NCBI RefSeq assembly: GCF_012489685.1
Contig: NC_080041.1
Location: 135,423,785-135,487,784, forward strand
Direction of reading: 5' to 3'
DNA from: Lotus japonicus
Taxonomy: Eukaryota > Streptophyta > Magnoliopsida > Fabales > Fabaceae
DNA: 64,000 nt
Numbering within the stretch: the stretch's first letter is position 1; each line of letters opens with the position of its first letter. Positions 1 through 11,076 of the stretch are shown piece by piece. The translations under genes were made by a program, and so were the position numbers. The notes under the pieces were generated by a model, which saw only the letters and a program-made list of their open reading frames with translations, was not told the origin of the DNA and ran no database searches.

Positions 1-4
1 CAAA

Positions 5-40
5 CTAGTACTTTGACCCGTGCGATGCACGGGGGATATT
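5..40 (-). mobile_element. Helitron 3' terminus (minus strand)
   Basis: On the minus strand this ends in CTAG followed by T, preceded by a perfect 7-bp hairpin (CCCGTGC, 3-nt loop, GCACGGG; plus positions 17-33). A short GC-rich hairpin about 10 bases before a CTRR end, with insertion before T, is the Helitron 3' signature. The same design is at 24453-24481 on the other strand. The body would extend to the right; no helicase frame is seen, so this copy looks non-autonomous. Confidence 0.8.
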
Positions 41-2226
41 CATTTTTATTTTTTGTGTTTTTTTAAAGATATTTTATGGATTAAAAGAACTAAATTTATT
101 TAAGATATATGAAATCATGAATTTATATATTTTTTTATTGAATGTTTGTTTTTGTTCTTTTGAGTTGCTATTTTATTTTTATCTTTTGTACTTGTTTTTT
201 CTAAATGCTTTGATTGGTGGTCTTTTATATATCTATTGAATAATTTATTAGTTGAAGTAACATGTATGTGCTAAAAATATTCAGCGAATGTTTTTTTAAA
301 GAATTATAGAATACACTAAATAATTCAATTATAATTGAAGATTTAATTTTAATATAATAACTATATGAATTGCAAAAGTTTCAAAGAGCATTATTACTAA
401 TTTATATACACACCACATGTAAGGAAAATAGTTGTAGAGGAAAAGATTAGTGGAAAGTTGTTTTTGGCATTGATATAAAATTTAATGGTAAAACTCATAA
501 TGTTAATTTTTAAGGATTAATACTAATATATTCTACAATCCTAACTAATAAATTATGCATTATGAAATTCTCAAACTGATAGGAATTAAATACTAATATG
601 TAACCAATATTTTTTTAATAAACACATTACAAAATATTTTGAGATGGATATAAATTATAATCATAAATTAGACTCTATCAACTTAAATTTGAAAAACAGT
701 AAAATAAATGTCAATCATATACCCACTTGAAAAACAATTATGTACACACTTCAACTGAGGTAGTTTTTTTTTTTTTTTTTGTACAAATTGAGGTAGTCAC
801 AAAAACATCTTTTACAATGAAAAATAAATTACAGTGTTTTAAAAAGAAATTGAGGTAGTTACAAACATAAGTTGAACTTGATCAACTTAAATTTTAAAAA
901 TGCAAAATAATTGTAAATCATGTCTCCACTTCGATCGAGGTGAATAATAGGGGTTTTATTCATTGACATTGTGAGGATAAATATGTATATGATATAGTTT
1001 CTATCATAAATTTGCTAATTATTAGAAGGAAGGGGAAAAGGTCATGGAAGAATCAAGAGAAAACAGATAACATCTTTGCTCTATGTACTAAATTCATATC
1101 AATTCCTATTATATAACTGATATTAATTCACTAAATTTTCTTAAATACCATAATAAAATGCAAGCCGCTATATCCCCTGAGTAATATTCCAAATTATCTT
1201 CCAATTTCAACCCAAGTACGGTGAAGGCCAATGGTCTCCCGAAGAGTGCAGACGTGCAGTTCTTAAAAATTGAATTTTTGATCTTTGGGTTCTAACAGTT
1301 ACGTTTTACCACTGCTACCGACACTCATTGAGTATAGTTTATTTGTGTTTTTGTTTTTGTTTAAATTTTATATTATTTAATTTGATATTTTATAAAAAAA
1401 AATTAATATGACATTAACATATATGAGCTAATAAAAGACATTGATATAGTTTTTCGATGGAGAAAAAAAGACATTGAGAAGGTCTTCATATTATTAATTT
1501 TTTTCAAGTGAAACTTTTACATTGGGAATAAAATTGAGAATTATTATTGTTATAATAATTATTATAGTGGGCTAATTTTTTATAGTTTTTTGTATAGATG
1601 TTTAAAAGGCACTAAAAGAATGTTTCTAACATTAACCGGAGGAAGCCTAGTGACTATCACATAAAGAATGCAATTATCTCCTGCTCCCAAATTCCTATTA
1701 TTTTATGCATCACCCCCATACCAAAAGCCAATGCAATTATCTCCTCCCAAATTCAGCGACTTGTCGAATTATCATACGCTCCCCAAGTATCATTCCATTG
1801 TTGTTCTCTTACCGTTCACTATAACTTTTTCATCCTCAGTGTTACCAAAATAGTCGAAAAAAGATTAGAAATCTTACTTAAGTTCACGAAGTTTCAATAA
1901 TCTAAAGAAGGTATAAGAATAACCAACCGTAAAAAAAATCACAATTACAGTAACATTTAAGAGCGCACAAAAGCTATTTTCATTAGCAAAGAAACATCTT
2001 CAATGCCAATTCTAACAACATATTTAAGTAAAATCCCTAGAAAGATACTTCTCAAATAGCATTCACTTCTTTAAAGAAATGTTATAGAAGCAAGAAAATA
2101 TAGCATTTTAACAAAGTGAATTCCATTGTTAGAAAATGCTTGGTAAAGATAAACTACAAAGGTGAATCATAATCTTAGGCCAATATACAATTAGAAAGGA
2201 GCACAAAAACTAATGAAATCGAAATT
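41..2226. other. AT-rich non-coding DNA, probable Helitron interior
   Basis: No convincing coding region on either strand; short frames such as 1668-1853 have no recognisable motif. The stretch is AT-rich with poly-T runs. It lies between the Helitron end at 5 and the Sirevirus at 2232, so it is probably the 3' part of the minus-strand Helitron into which the Sirevirus inserted (inference). Confidence 0.5.
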
Positions 2227-2231
2227 AACTT
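2227..2231. repeat. Sirevirus target-site duplication, left (AACTT)
   Basis: AACTT directly precedes the left LTR, and the same five bases directly follow the right LTR at 14131-14135. A 5-bp duplication is the expected product of Copia integrase. Confidence 0.95.
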
Positions 2232-3433
2232 TGAAGGTATGAAAAACGGTAGAAAGGGGGGGTTTGAATAACGTTTTCAGAATTAAATTTTCACCTTAAA
2301 GATTTTAACAAATCTTTCAAGAACAAAGTGCTTAAGATAAGAGATAGAAAAGCACACAAGGATTTTATCCTGGTTCACTTGATGAATCACTCAAGCTAAT
2401 CCAGTCCACCTGTTAAGGTGATTTCTTCCTTCTTAGAATGAAGGCAATCCACTAATCAGGTAAATGTTACAACTGCACTTGAAACCTACAAGTGACTAAC
2501 ATTACACTGACTTAGCTCACACTAAGATTCACTATCTTAGTCTTCTCTAGGATCCGATCAAACTTGATCTCCTAAAGGTAACTAAACCACTGTTTAAGAA
2601 AGAATGTTTACAAAGAATTTGCTTCTGAAAAGCTAATAGTAAACACAATGAATTTAGATGAAAGAATGCTTAGAAGGTTTGAATATAGCTTGCGCGTGTG
2701 AGATTCTTCCAACCACATCTTTCAATCTTCAGCCTCTATTTATACTCCAAGGATTAGGGTTTGAACGCTGCATGGGAATGCTACCGTTGGAGGGAAGTTC
2801 TGGAAATTCCAGCTTCTGCTGTGGCTGAGAATGTTAGGTAGGTCGTCAGGATAGTACATTTGCTTTTGTACTTGGATAGTGACTTGACCTTTAAACCTAG
2901 TAGACTTCTGATCAGGGGAATGCTTCATGTTGGAACTTGTGAAGCTCGTTGATCAGAGTCAGAGGGAAGCAGAGATCCTCTGACCGTTGTATCTTCTGAT
3001 TCTGAACTCAGAGGGAAGTACATGGTCTTCAGAGTCATCTTGCTTCTGGACATCAGAGTTTCCACTTTTCAGCTTCTGGATCTTCAGAGTCTTCTACACC
3101 ATCAGAACATCTGAACCTTCATAGTGTCTGGGTTGTCAGAACGTCTGGATCTTCAGAACTTCAAGTGAATGAGTCCATATCAGAGCTTGTATGACTTCAG
3201 ATCTTCTGAAGCGTTTCTACTGTTCAGAGTGAACATAGATGTTGCGAAAGCGCTACTTGGGTCACTCTTCAAGCACAGTGCTTCTGATTTGTGTGAGATT
3301 AAATTGAGGTCAGAGCCTGTAAATAGCACACTCAGAAAAACACGTTAGAGTACCATAATTGTTCATACTAAAATGTTAACTTGTAATCATCAAAACATAG
3401 AGTTGTACTACTCGATCGAAACTTGATCTTACA
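2232..3433 (-). repeat. Sirevirus 3' LTR (left in window)
   Basis: 1202 bp, TG..CA ends, same length as the right LTR. It is rich in short CTTCTGA / TCAGAG motifs that recur many times in both orientations between 2980 and 3320. Differences from the other LTR are scattered point changes. Confidence 0.95.
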
Positions 3434-3435
3434 AT

Positions 3436-3970
3436 CTCCCCCTTTTTGATGATGACAAAACCAAGTATTTTGATGAACAATTGTTAAACAATAAACTGAA
3501 TTCACTCAGAGTTTAGAGATATAGAATTAGACTTATCCTGATGTGAATAGTTTATTTTGCTCATTCTGAATCCAAGTCACAGCTTGATTCTGAGCATAGC
3601 TCCCCCTGAATCTAAGACTTAATGAAAACGTTAGAAATGTCTAGATTCTGAGCTAAATAATATAAGAGTTCAGAGTGAAGGAGCATGACATAGATGAAAT
3701 AAAATAATCAGAGCGCATAAGTATTCAGAGTCAACAATAAGGGTATCAGAGTCAAATAAAATCACTTCAGAAGAAGTGAAATGTATTCCTTGTATTTGCC
3801 TAGTGACACATCTATGGTCATAAAGGTAGAACTCTTAAATTCTCCAAAAGAAAAATAAATCACACTGACACAGCTTACACATCAAAAACTGGGTGTACTC
3901 CCCCTTTTTGTCATAAGCAAAAAGTATGGGGTGTGAAAAACTTAGCTTGAAGTACAAGGTACTCCCCCTT
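3436..3970 (-). other. Cluster of polypurine tracts
   Basis: CTCCCCCTTTTTG directly beside the LTR (3436) is the plus-strand primer site (AGGGGGAG on the element strand). Further copies of the CCCCCT core occur at about 3600, 3899 and 3962. Repeated polypurine tracts just inside the 3' LTR are typical of Sireviruses; ordinary Copia elements have one. Confidence 0.8.
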
Positions 3971-4165
3971 AGAGAAGGTCTAAGGTAAAAAACGACATGG
4001 AGAAATAAACGATGCATGAATGAGAGTTAAGCGAATTAAAGAAGGGAGTTAATGCAAAAGAAGAACGTTTACCACCGGCCACGGGAATAAAGAGAAGCTT
4101 CAGTTACCAAGGACTTAACCTCGAGAAACTGTAGGAGCAATAACTTCCAAGGAGAGAATGAAGCT

Positions 4166-4173
4166 TATATAAA
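4166..4173 (+). promoter_or_regulatory. TATA box for the antisense ORF
   Basis: TATATAAA lies 50 bp upstream of the ATG at 4223, on the strand opposite to the retrotransposon genes. The spacing fits a start of transcription near 4198 with a short leader. This is a sequence match only. Confidence 0.5.
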
Positions 4174-4222
4174 GCGATTAAGAAGAGGGTAAGCTTCATC
4201 AAGATTAATACCATAAAAAGAT

Positions 4223-4615
4223 ATGGCTTCATACATGGTTGCACTGGAAGAGCTCAGAAGGAAAGCCTTCGAGGAAGACATGTTCCTTAACATCCGACAC
4301 CCTGATGGTACACGAACGATACAAGAGCTGACGAAGACACTGCTTGAAGAAGATCTTGGTCCAGAGCTGGAGAAAGATCTGAGAGAATTCCTCTGCTTCG
4401 TGGAGGAGATTTAGGAGCTTTGCCAGCTTGAGCTGAATCTGTTAGAAGAGAAGGAAGCTGTTGAAAAGAGACTCAAGACGACAGAAGATAGTCTAGAGAG
4501 GGATGAGCTGAACATCAAACTCAACAACATAGAGTATTCATTGGATCGTCTGGAGAAGGAGAGGGTAGAGCAGCGCCAAGAATGCAGAAGAATGAGGAAG
4601 GATCCTCCATTCTAG
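4223..4615 (+). pseudogene. Antisense coiled-coil ORF inside the Sirevirus
   Basis: This frame runs opposite to gag-pol, between the envelope-like region and the 3' LTR. It opens with ATG at 4223 and stays open for about 130 codons to TAG at 4613-4615, apart from one in-frame TAG at 4412-4414. The predicted protein is highly charged; its second half has regularly spaced leucines among Glu/Lys/Arg (for example LEEKEAVEKRL) and should form a coiled coil. A TATA box lies 50 bp upstream, and AATAAA-like signals (4623-4650) follow the stop. Codon composition is not that of random antisense DNA. Some plant LTR elements carry additional antisense ORFs, but I do not recognise this protein family and infer no function. 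The internal TAG is best read as decay of this copy. Confidence 0.55.
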
Positions 4616-4812
4616 ATTTAGGGAATAAAATGTATGATGTAATAAACATGAATTATCATGAATATATAAAAAAAATTGCAAACACAGTGTCATATATATA
4701 TATATATGCAGTGAGAAGCAACGAGTAAGAAAAAAATAGCAAATATCTTAAATAAATATCCTAAATAAAAGTAAAATAAGGTAAGAGAGAAAAACAAAAG
4801 AAATCCTAAAAA

Positions 4813-7679
4813 CTAGGGCTTGTCAGAGCGACGCAGAAGTTCTTTAAGAGCTCGATTCATTTCCATCAGCAGAATCTCATGAGAATTGAGACGTTGTTCC
4901 ATGATGTCAAGTCTGGAAGAACTTGGTTGTGAAGAGGTAGAGGGAACATTCTGAGCAGAGTGAGGAGCTTGAGTGGAATCAGAATCAGCATGAGTGAACG
5001 ACACTTGTGCAAGGACTTGACATCTAAGAGCTTCAGCTTCAGCTTGTAGTCTCTCAGCTTCTAATCTTGCATTTTCAGCTTGTGCAGCCTCTTGACGTGC
5101 AGCTTCTTCTGCTTGCTCTTTCTTTCTTCTGGCTTCTTCAACAGCTTCAAGTAACTTAGTTCTTTGCTGTTGTTCATGCATAGCAACTCTTCTGTTAAAC
5201 CGCTGATTAGCAGCCTCAATCCTCTGATCCCTTTCTGCAGTGAGATGACTCATCATAACAGGAACTTGAGCAACTAACCAAGTACTCAGACGATTCCATT
5301 CTTCAGCAACAGAGTCAGAGTTCTCACTAAGGCCAGTGTGACCTTGCACATTGCGAATCATCAGTGAAGCTTCATGATTAAAGACACTGACGCACTCAAG
5401 AAGAGAGTTTGGCTTGAGGTATGTGTAGGGAACAATGGAGAGATTGGTTTCAGGAGAGGTGGGGTGATTGTTGCTATTTGCCTCAGAGGCACCTTGAGGA
5501 GAACCAACATCAAAAGTTTGGACATTTGGTTCAGAGGTTTCAAGGTTTGGTTCAGAGGTTTCAACCTGAGGGTGTGGTGATCTAACCGAAGAGTGGTTAG
5601 ACACTGAGTTTTCTGGTTCTGGTTGAATGGGTTCTTGTTGAACTTGGTCAGGTTGAACTTGTTGAGCTAAAGGGTCTGCTTCATGCAAAGGGTCAGCCTG
5701 GATAGGATGATCTGGGTTAACTAGACGTTCTGGTCTAGGTCCAGGGTATCTCCTAGGGCTTGGTACTGTGAGGTAGTACTCAGGAATGACAGACTCTTTT
5801 TCTTTCCTAACGTCGTGAAATTTACGAATTGATTCAGAGTTGTTGGAGGGTGAGGAGTCAGCAACATTGATAGGAAATGATACAGGAGTATAAGGAGTTG
5901 AGGAATCTGTATCAGTTGTTCTACAAGCAGTACGTTCTGATGCTCTGGGGAAAGAGTGATCAGAAGGTCTGGGTTTAGGTTCTGGTTGGTCGAGAATAAT
6001 GGGTTCAGAGGTTAGTGGGTTGTATTGAATGGTTATGGGTGAGGTTGGTTCAGAGGGACGTGGAGTCTGAAGCATGTTCCAAAGAGGTGCTTCTTGTTGG
6101 GAAGGTTGGAAAAATGAAGATCTAGGTGAATTTGGTGGAGAAGTGGGTTGGTCAGCTGGTTGAGACTCTGTGATAGGAGTGAGTTGGGTGGTAGTGCGGT
6201 TAAGGAGTGTAGAGATGGGGAGTGCATCAAGTGAATTTAAATCATCATCAGATTAAGTAACAACAGACTTACTTGATGATTGCACGGCAGACCGAGTAAC
6301 TCTGGCAGAAGTCTTCATTCTAATTACTTGAGCAGCTGGTTCCACACGAGTTGGCTTCTCCACAATTCTGACTTGCTTCTTTTTCTTCTTAGGAGGAGGA
6401 GCATCACCATCATCACCATCAGATGGAGCATCTGGTTTGGTGGGTTCCTCGTGCTTCCTCTTAGATTTGTCAGCTTTCTTCTTCTTCTTCTTCTTCTTAT
6501 CATCAGACTCTTCAGAGGATTCCTCCAAGACCATTTTTCTCTGAACTTTCCTCTTGGGAGGAGAGTCAAACTCTGGAGCTGGTGGCAATTGTCTGAAGAA
6601 CTCGTCCACATCTATCTCATACCCTTGTTTCTTCAGATCGTCAATGTAGCACAAAATAGCTTATGGGTTATCTGCTTGGGACCACAGAGGGTAATCATTC
6701 AGAGGCACCCTTCTTTGTCTTACTTTATCAGAAGTATCTTCATGAGCAGGGGCAACCTTTTTCTTGACCAAACCCATCTTCTTCAAAGATGTGGATGTGA
6801 AGACATCACTAACAATAGTCGACAGATCCTCTGTGCATCCTGCTTTGATCAGATCTTCTATGAATTTGCTCTCAATGAAGAGGTCTGAAAGCAGTCTCCC
6901 AAAAGGGATGTATTTGATAGCAGACTTGATGGAGGCAGTGGTTCTGGATTTCCTGATACACTCTTTCAGGTAAGAGAATAAGAAGAAAGGAAGGCAGATC
7001 TTCCTATGATCCTGAATGAAGAACAACATCGCCTTCTGACAGAAGTTGATGTAATCAGGAGAGCTTCCCTTTGGCCTCTGGTTGATGCAGTGAATCAGAA
7101 TCTTGTGCCATATCCTCAGCTTGGGATGAAGATCTACTACCTTGTAATCGCTCTTGCCAGGCTTATAGTTGGTGTAAAGAGCCTTGTTGGTTTCTTCCTT
7201 TGTTCTGGGTTTCAACTTCGATTCTGTCAGTTGGAATCTATATCCAGTTCCAGTGTGTGCACCAGAAGATCAACAATAGACTTCTCAGTAATGATTATCC
7301 TCCTTCCAGCAATGTAGGAAACCACTTGTGTGTCATCGCAGTCGGCATGTTTCCAGAATTCCTTGACCAATTTGTCATAGATTGGACCTCGAAGCCTGTT
7401 GAAGTATTCTTCCCAACCTTGAACATGAACTTCAGGACGAAGATCATACCCATTAGCAGCTATATTATCCAGGTCGAATCTCCATTCAGCAAGCACCTGG
7501 AGTTCTTCCGGAGCAAAAACACAGTGAACGACACAGCCCTGTTCTGCAATTGGAATCATCTTCTCTTGAGCCTGACCTTGACTTTGAGTTTCAGGACCCG
7601 ATTGACCTGTAGCTTGGCCTACTACCATAGTAGGAAATCTGGTTGCATCTGCAGTTTCTCTTATGTTGGGTCTAACCAT
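4813..7679 (-). pseudogene. Sirevirus envelope-like ORF, broken
   Basis: A long region downstream of RNase H on the element strand. It can be followed from ATG at 7679 (start MVRPNIRETADATRFP) to a stop at 4813, roughly 950 codons. It is interrupted by a change of frame near 7215-7230 and by in-frame stops at 6661-6663 and 6253-6255. The middle has a Lys-rich stretch (about 6460-6500) and the following part is Pro/Ser/Glu-rich. Near the C-terminus a long Ala/Glu/Arg-rich coiled coil is encoded at about 5010-5190. SIRE1-type elements carry an envelope-like ORF with a C-terminal coiled coil in this position. No clear signal peptide or fusion peptide is visible to me, and an envelope role for this family is only a hypothesis in the field. 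Confidence 0.75.
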
Positions 7680-8093
7680 CTCGAAGGCGGTTGAAGGTTT
7701 TGGGTAGAAAAGAAAAGGATGAATAGAGAGAGAGAGAGATCGTGGGGATAAAGATTTGAAAAACTGAAGAGAGAGAAGGTAAAACCGTAAGTGTAGGAGA
7801 ACGTGTATGTATAGTGGGTTTTGAAAAATAACCATTGTTGATCAAAAAGCAAATTAAAATCAACGGTTAAAAATTAAAGACATCAGTTAATACACATATC
7901 ACACGCAGGAGAGAAGCACATCAACACTCATTACGACAGACTGTCAGCACGGGTACAATGAACTATGTATCAGAGATACTGACACACGTTTACTGTCTCA
8001 GCACCAATGGGTACTTAAACTCTGATAGAGTTACCTTCTGAACTAGACATCTTCTGATAAAGAGGTATCATAGTCAGAGGTTCTGATCCATCT

Positions 8094-11076
8094 TCATGCT
8101 GGACAAAAGTCCATATTCAGATTTTTCAGAATGAAATTAAACTATCCTCTGCTAAGGGCTTTGTAAAGATATCTGCCCATTGATGGTCAGTATCAACAAA
8201 CTTCAGAAGAAGTACGCCTTTCTGTACATAATCTCTAATAAAATGATACTTTACCTCAATGTGCTTTGCCCTTGAATGTAAGATATGATTCTTACTCAAT
8301 GAAATTGCAGCAGTGTTATCACAATAGATTGGGATATTGCTCTCAAGGATTTGATAATTCTCCAGCTGATGTTTCATCCAGAGCATCTGAGTGCTGCATA
8401 TTGCTGCTGAGATATATTCTGCCTCTGCAGTAGATAGTGCAATGGTTGATTGCCTCTTGCTTGCCCATGAGACTAAGTTGCTTCCCAGAAATTGACAATT
8501 TTCATAAGTGCTTTTTCTCTCTGTTCTATCTCCAGCATAATCAGCATCACAATAACCTGAAAGCTTATACTCTGATGTTTTCTTATACATCAAGCCAAGG
8601 TTAGTGGTACCTTTCAGATATCTTAGGATCCTCTTAATAGCAGTTAAGTGGGTTTTCCTTGGATCTGATTGGAAACGAGCACATAGATGAACACTAAACA
8701 ATATATCTGGCCTAGAATCCTATCATACCACGATAGAGCTTCTGACAAACTTTACCACTTGCATCTTCTTTCTCCAGAATGCATGTAGGATGCATTGGAG
8801 TCTTGGCAACTGTAGATTCCATCATATTGAACTTCTTCAGAAGTTCTTTAGTGTACTTGCTCTGATGGATATATGTTCCTTCTGGTGTTTGATGAACTTG
8901 TATTCCCAGAAAGTACTTGAGTTCTCCCATCATACTCATCTCAAATTCAGCCTGCATCATCTCAGAAAATTCTTTGCATAGAGATTGATTAGCAGAACCA
9001 AATATAATATCATCAACATAAATTTACACAATTAAGATATCATCGTTGTAAGTTTTGCAAAAGAGAGTTGTATTTACTTTACCCCTTACAAACTCATTCT
9101 CCAGAAGGAATGAGCTGAGTCTCTCATACCATGCTCTGAGAGCTTGCTTCAGACCATAAAGAGATTTCTTCAGCTTGAAGACATGGTCTGGATTCTTCTC
9201 ATCCTCAAAACCTGGGGGTAGACTTCCTCTGATATGTATCCATTTAGGAAGGCACTCTTAACATCCATCTGATGTAGAATTATATTGTGATTCACTAAGA
9301 AGGAGATCAGCAGTCTGATTGCTTCTAGTCTTGCTACTGGAGCAAATGTTTCTGTGTAGTCTATTCCTTCCTGTTGACTGTAGCCTTGAGCAACTAGCCT
9401 TGCATTGTTTCTGACTACATCACCTTTCTCATTCAACTTGTTTCTGAACACCCATTTGGTTCCAATTACATGGACACTTTGAGGCTTCTTCACTAGGCTC
9501 CAAACATCATTCTTTGAAAATTGATTCAATTCTTCTTCCATAGCCAGAATCCAGTCCTTGTCCTGAAGAGCTTCATCAATTGACTTGGGTTCAATTAAGG
9601 ACACCAATCCTTTCAGACTAAGCAGGGTCTCTTCAGAGGGTCTGAAGGCTGATCTGGTTCTGACTGGTTCATCTTTGTTGCCCAGAATCAATTCCTTAGG
9701 ATGAGCTGCAGTGATTCTGCTCTTCTTCTGAGATTGTGAATCAGAGGGACCAGCTTCTTCCGGTTCATCTTCCTCTGGCTCAGCTTCCTCTGGAGCTTTG
9801 CCTTTGTCAGAAACACTTATACTTAAATCTGCAAATTTCTCAACTAGCTTTGACTGGTCAGAGTCAAGCTTATCGTCAAATCTAACATGAATAGATTCTT
9901 CAATTGTTTTAGCATCAGTATTATAAAATCTGAACCCTTTAGATCTCTCAGAGTAACCAAGTAATAGACATTTAGAAGACTTACCATCAAATTTATGCAA
10001 TCTATCCTTAGTATTAAGAACATAACAAACACAACCAAAAGAATGTAACACGCTGTGTTTACTGCCTCTGCCCAAAAGTGCTTAGCCATGCCAGTTTCTT
10101 GGAGCATGGTTCTAGCCATCTCCTGAAGAGTTATGTTCTTCCTCTCAACAACACCATTTTGTTGAGGAGTTCTGGGACAAGAGAAATCATGTGCAATTCC
10201 ATAGGAATCAAACAGACTCTCAAACTTGTCATTCTCAAACTCTCCACCATGGTCACTTCTGACACGCACAATCCTACAAGCCTTCTCGTTTTGCACTTGG
10301 GCTATGAAGGTAGAGAACACAGCATGAGACTCATCCTTGCGGGTTAGAAATTTTACCCATGTCCAGCGGCTATAGTCGTCAACAATGACCATCCCATATC
10401 TCTTGCCACCTATAGACTCAGTTTTCACTGGTCCAAATAGGTCGATATGCAGAAGTTCCAACGGCCTTGAGGTTGAGACAACATTCTTTGCCTTGAAAGG
10501 GACTTTTGTGAATTTGCCTTTCTGACATGCTTCACAAAGAGCGTCTGAAGAGAACTTCAGAGTGGGTAAGCCCCTGACAAGGTTTAGCTTGCTCAGCTGA
10601 GAAATCTTTCTCATACTGGCATGCCATAACCGTCTATGTCATACCCATTGCTCTTCATTAACAGACAGAAGACACTTCACATTCTGAGCCTCCAACTCAG
10701 ATAATCTGATCTTATAAATGTTGTTCTTCCTCTTGCTGTTAAACAGAACAGAGCCATCGATCTGACTTACAGCCCGGCAGGACTTTTGATTGAAGATAAC
10801 ATCATAACCCTTGTCAGCTAATTGACTTATAGACAATAAGTTATGAGTTAAGCCGTCTACCAATAAAACATTGTCAATGCATGGACTACTATCTACACAA
10901 ATAGTACCAGTACCAACAATTTTACCCTTTTCGTTGCCACCAAAGCCAACTTCGCCTCCAGGCTTAAGTTTTAGCTCTTGGAACATACGCCTTTCTCCCG
11001 TCATGTGACGCGAGCATCCACTGTCCAGATACCATGATTGGTGTTTCAGTGGAGCTATCAAGGATATCTGCAACAT
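8094..11076 (-). pseudogene. Sirevirus pol (protease, integrase, RT, RNase H), broken
   Basis: Domains in Copia order on the minus strand: protease (WYLDSGCSRHMTG, near 11030), integrase zinc-binding and catalytic core (LHIDLFGPV, VRSDHGGEF, TPQQNGVVERKN; about 10620-10080), reverse transcriptase (IGTKWVFRNK, YVDD at 9009-9020) and RNase H (SGYCDADYAGD, EAEYISAA, IYCDNTAAI; 8700-8130). Breaks: a change of frame relative to gag near 11050, another near 10050, a small deletion near 9220 just after the AFLNG motif, an in-frame TAA just before the YVDD box (near 9021-9026), a frame break near 8705, and another near 8130 close to the C-terminus. Polymerase and RNase H motifs are recognisable, but the frame is not continuous, so the copy is defective. 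Confidence 0.9.

Noticed and set aside
6280..6888. 202-codon plus-strand frame opposite the Sirevirus envelope-like ORF
   Set aside because: It is the mirror of Lys/Glu/Ser-rich coding on the minus strand (Leu/Ser/Phe-rich translation) with no TATA context or motif, unlike the frame at 4223.
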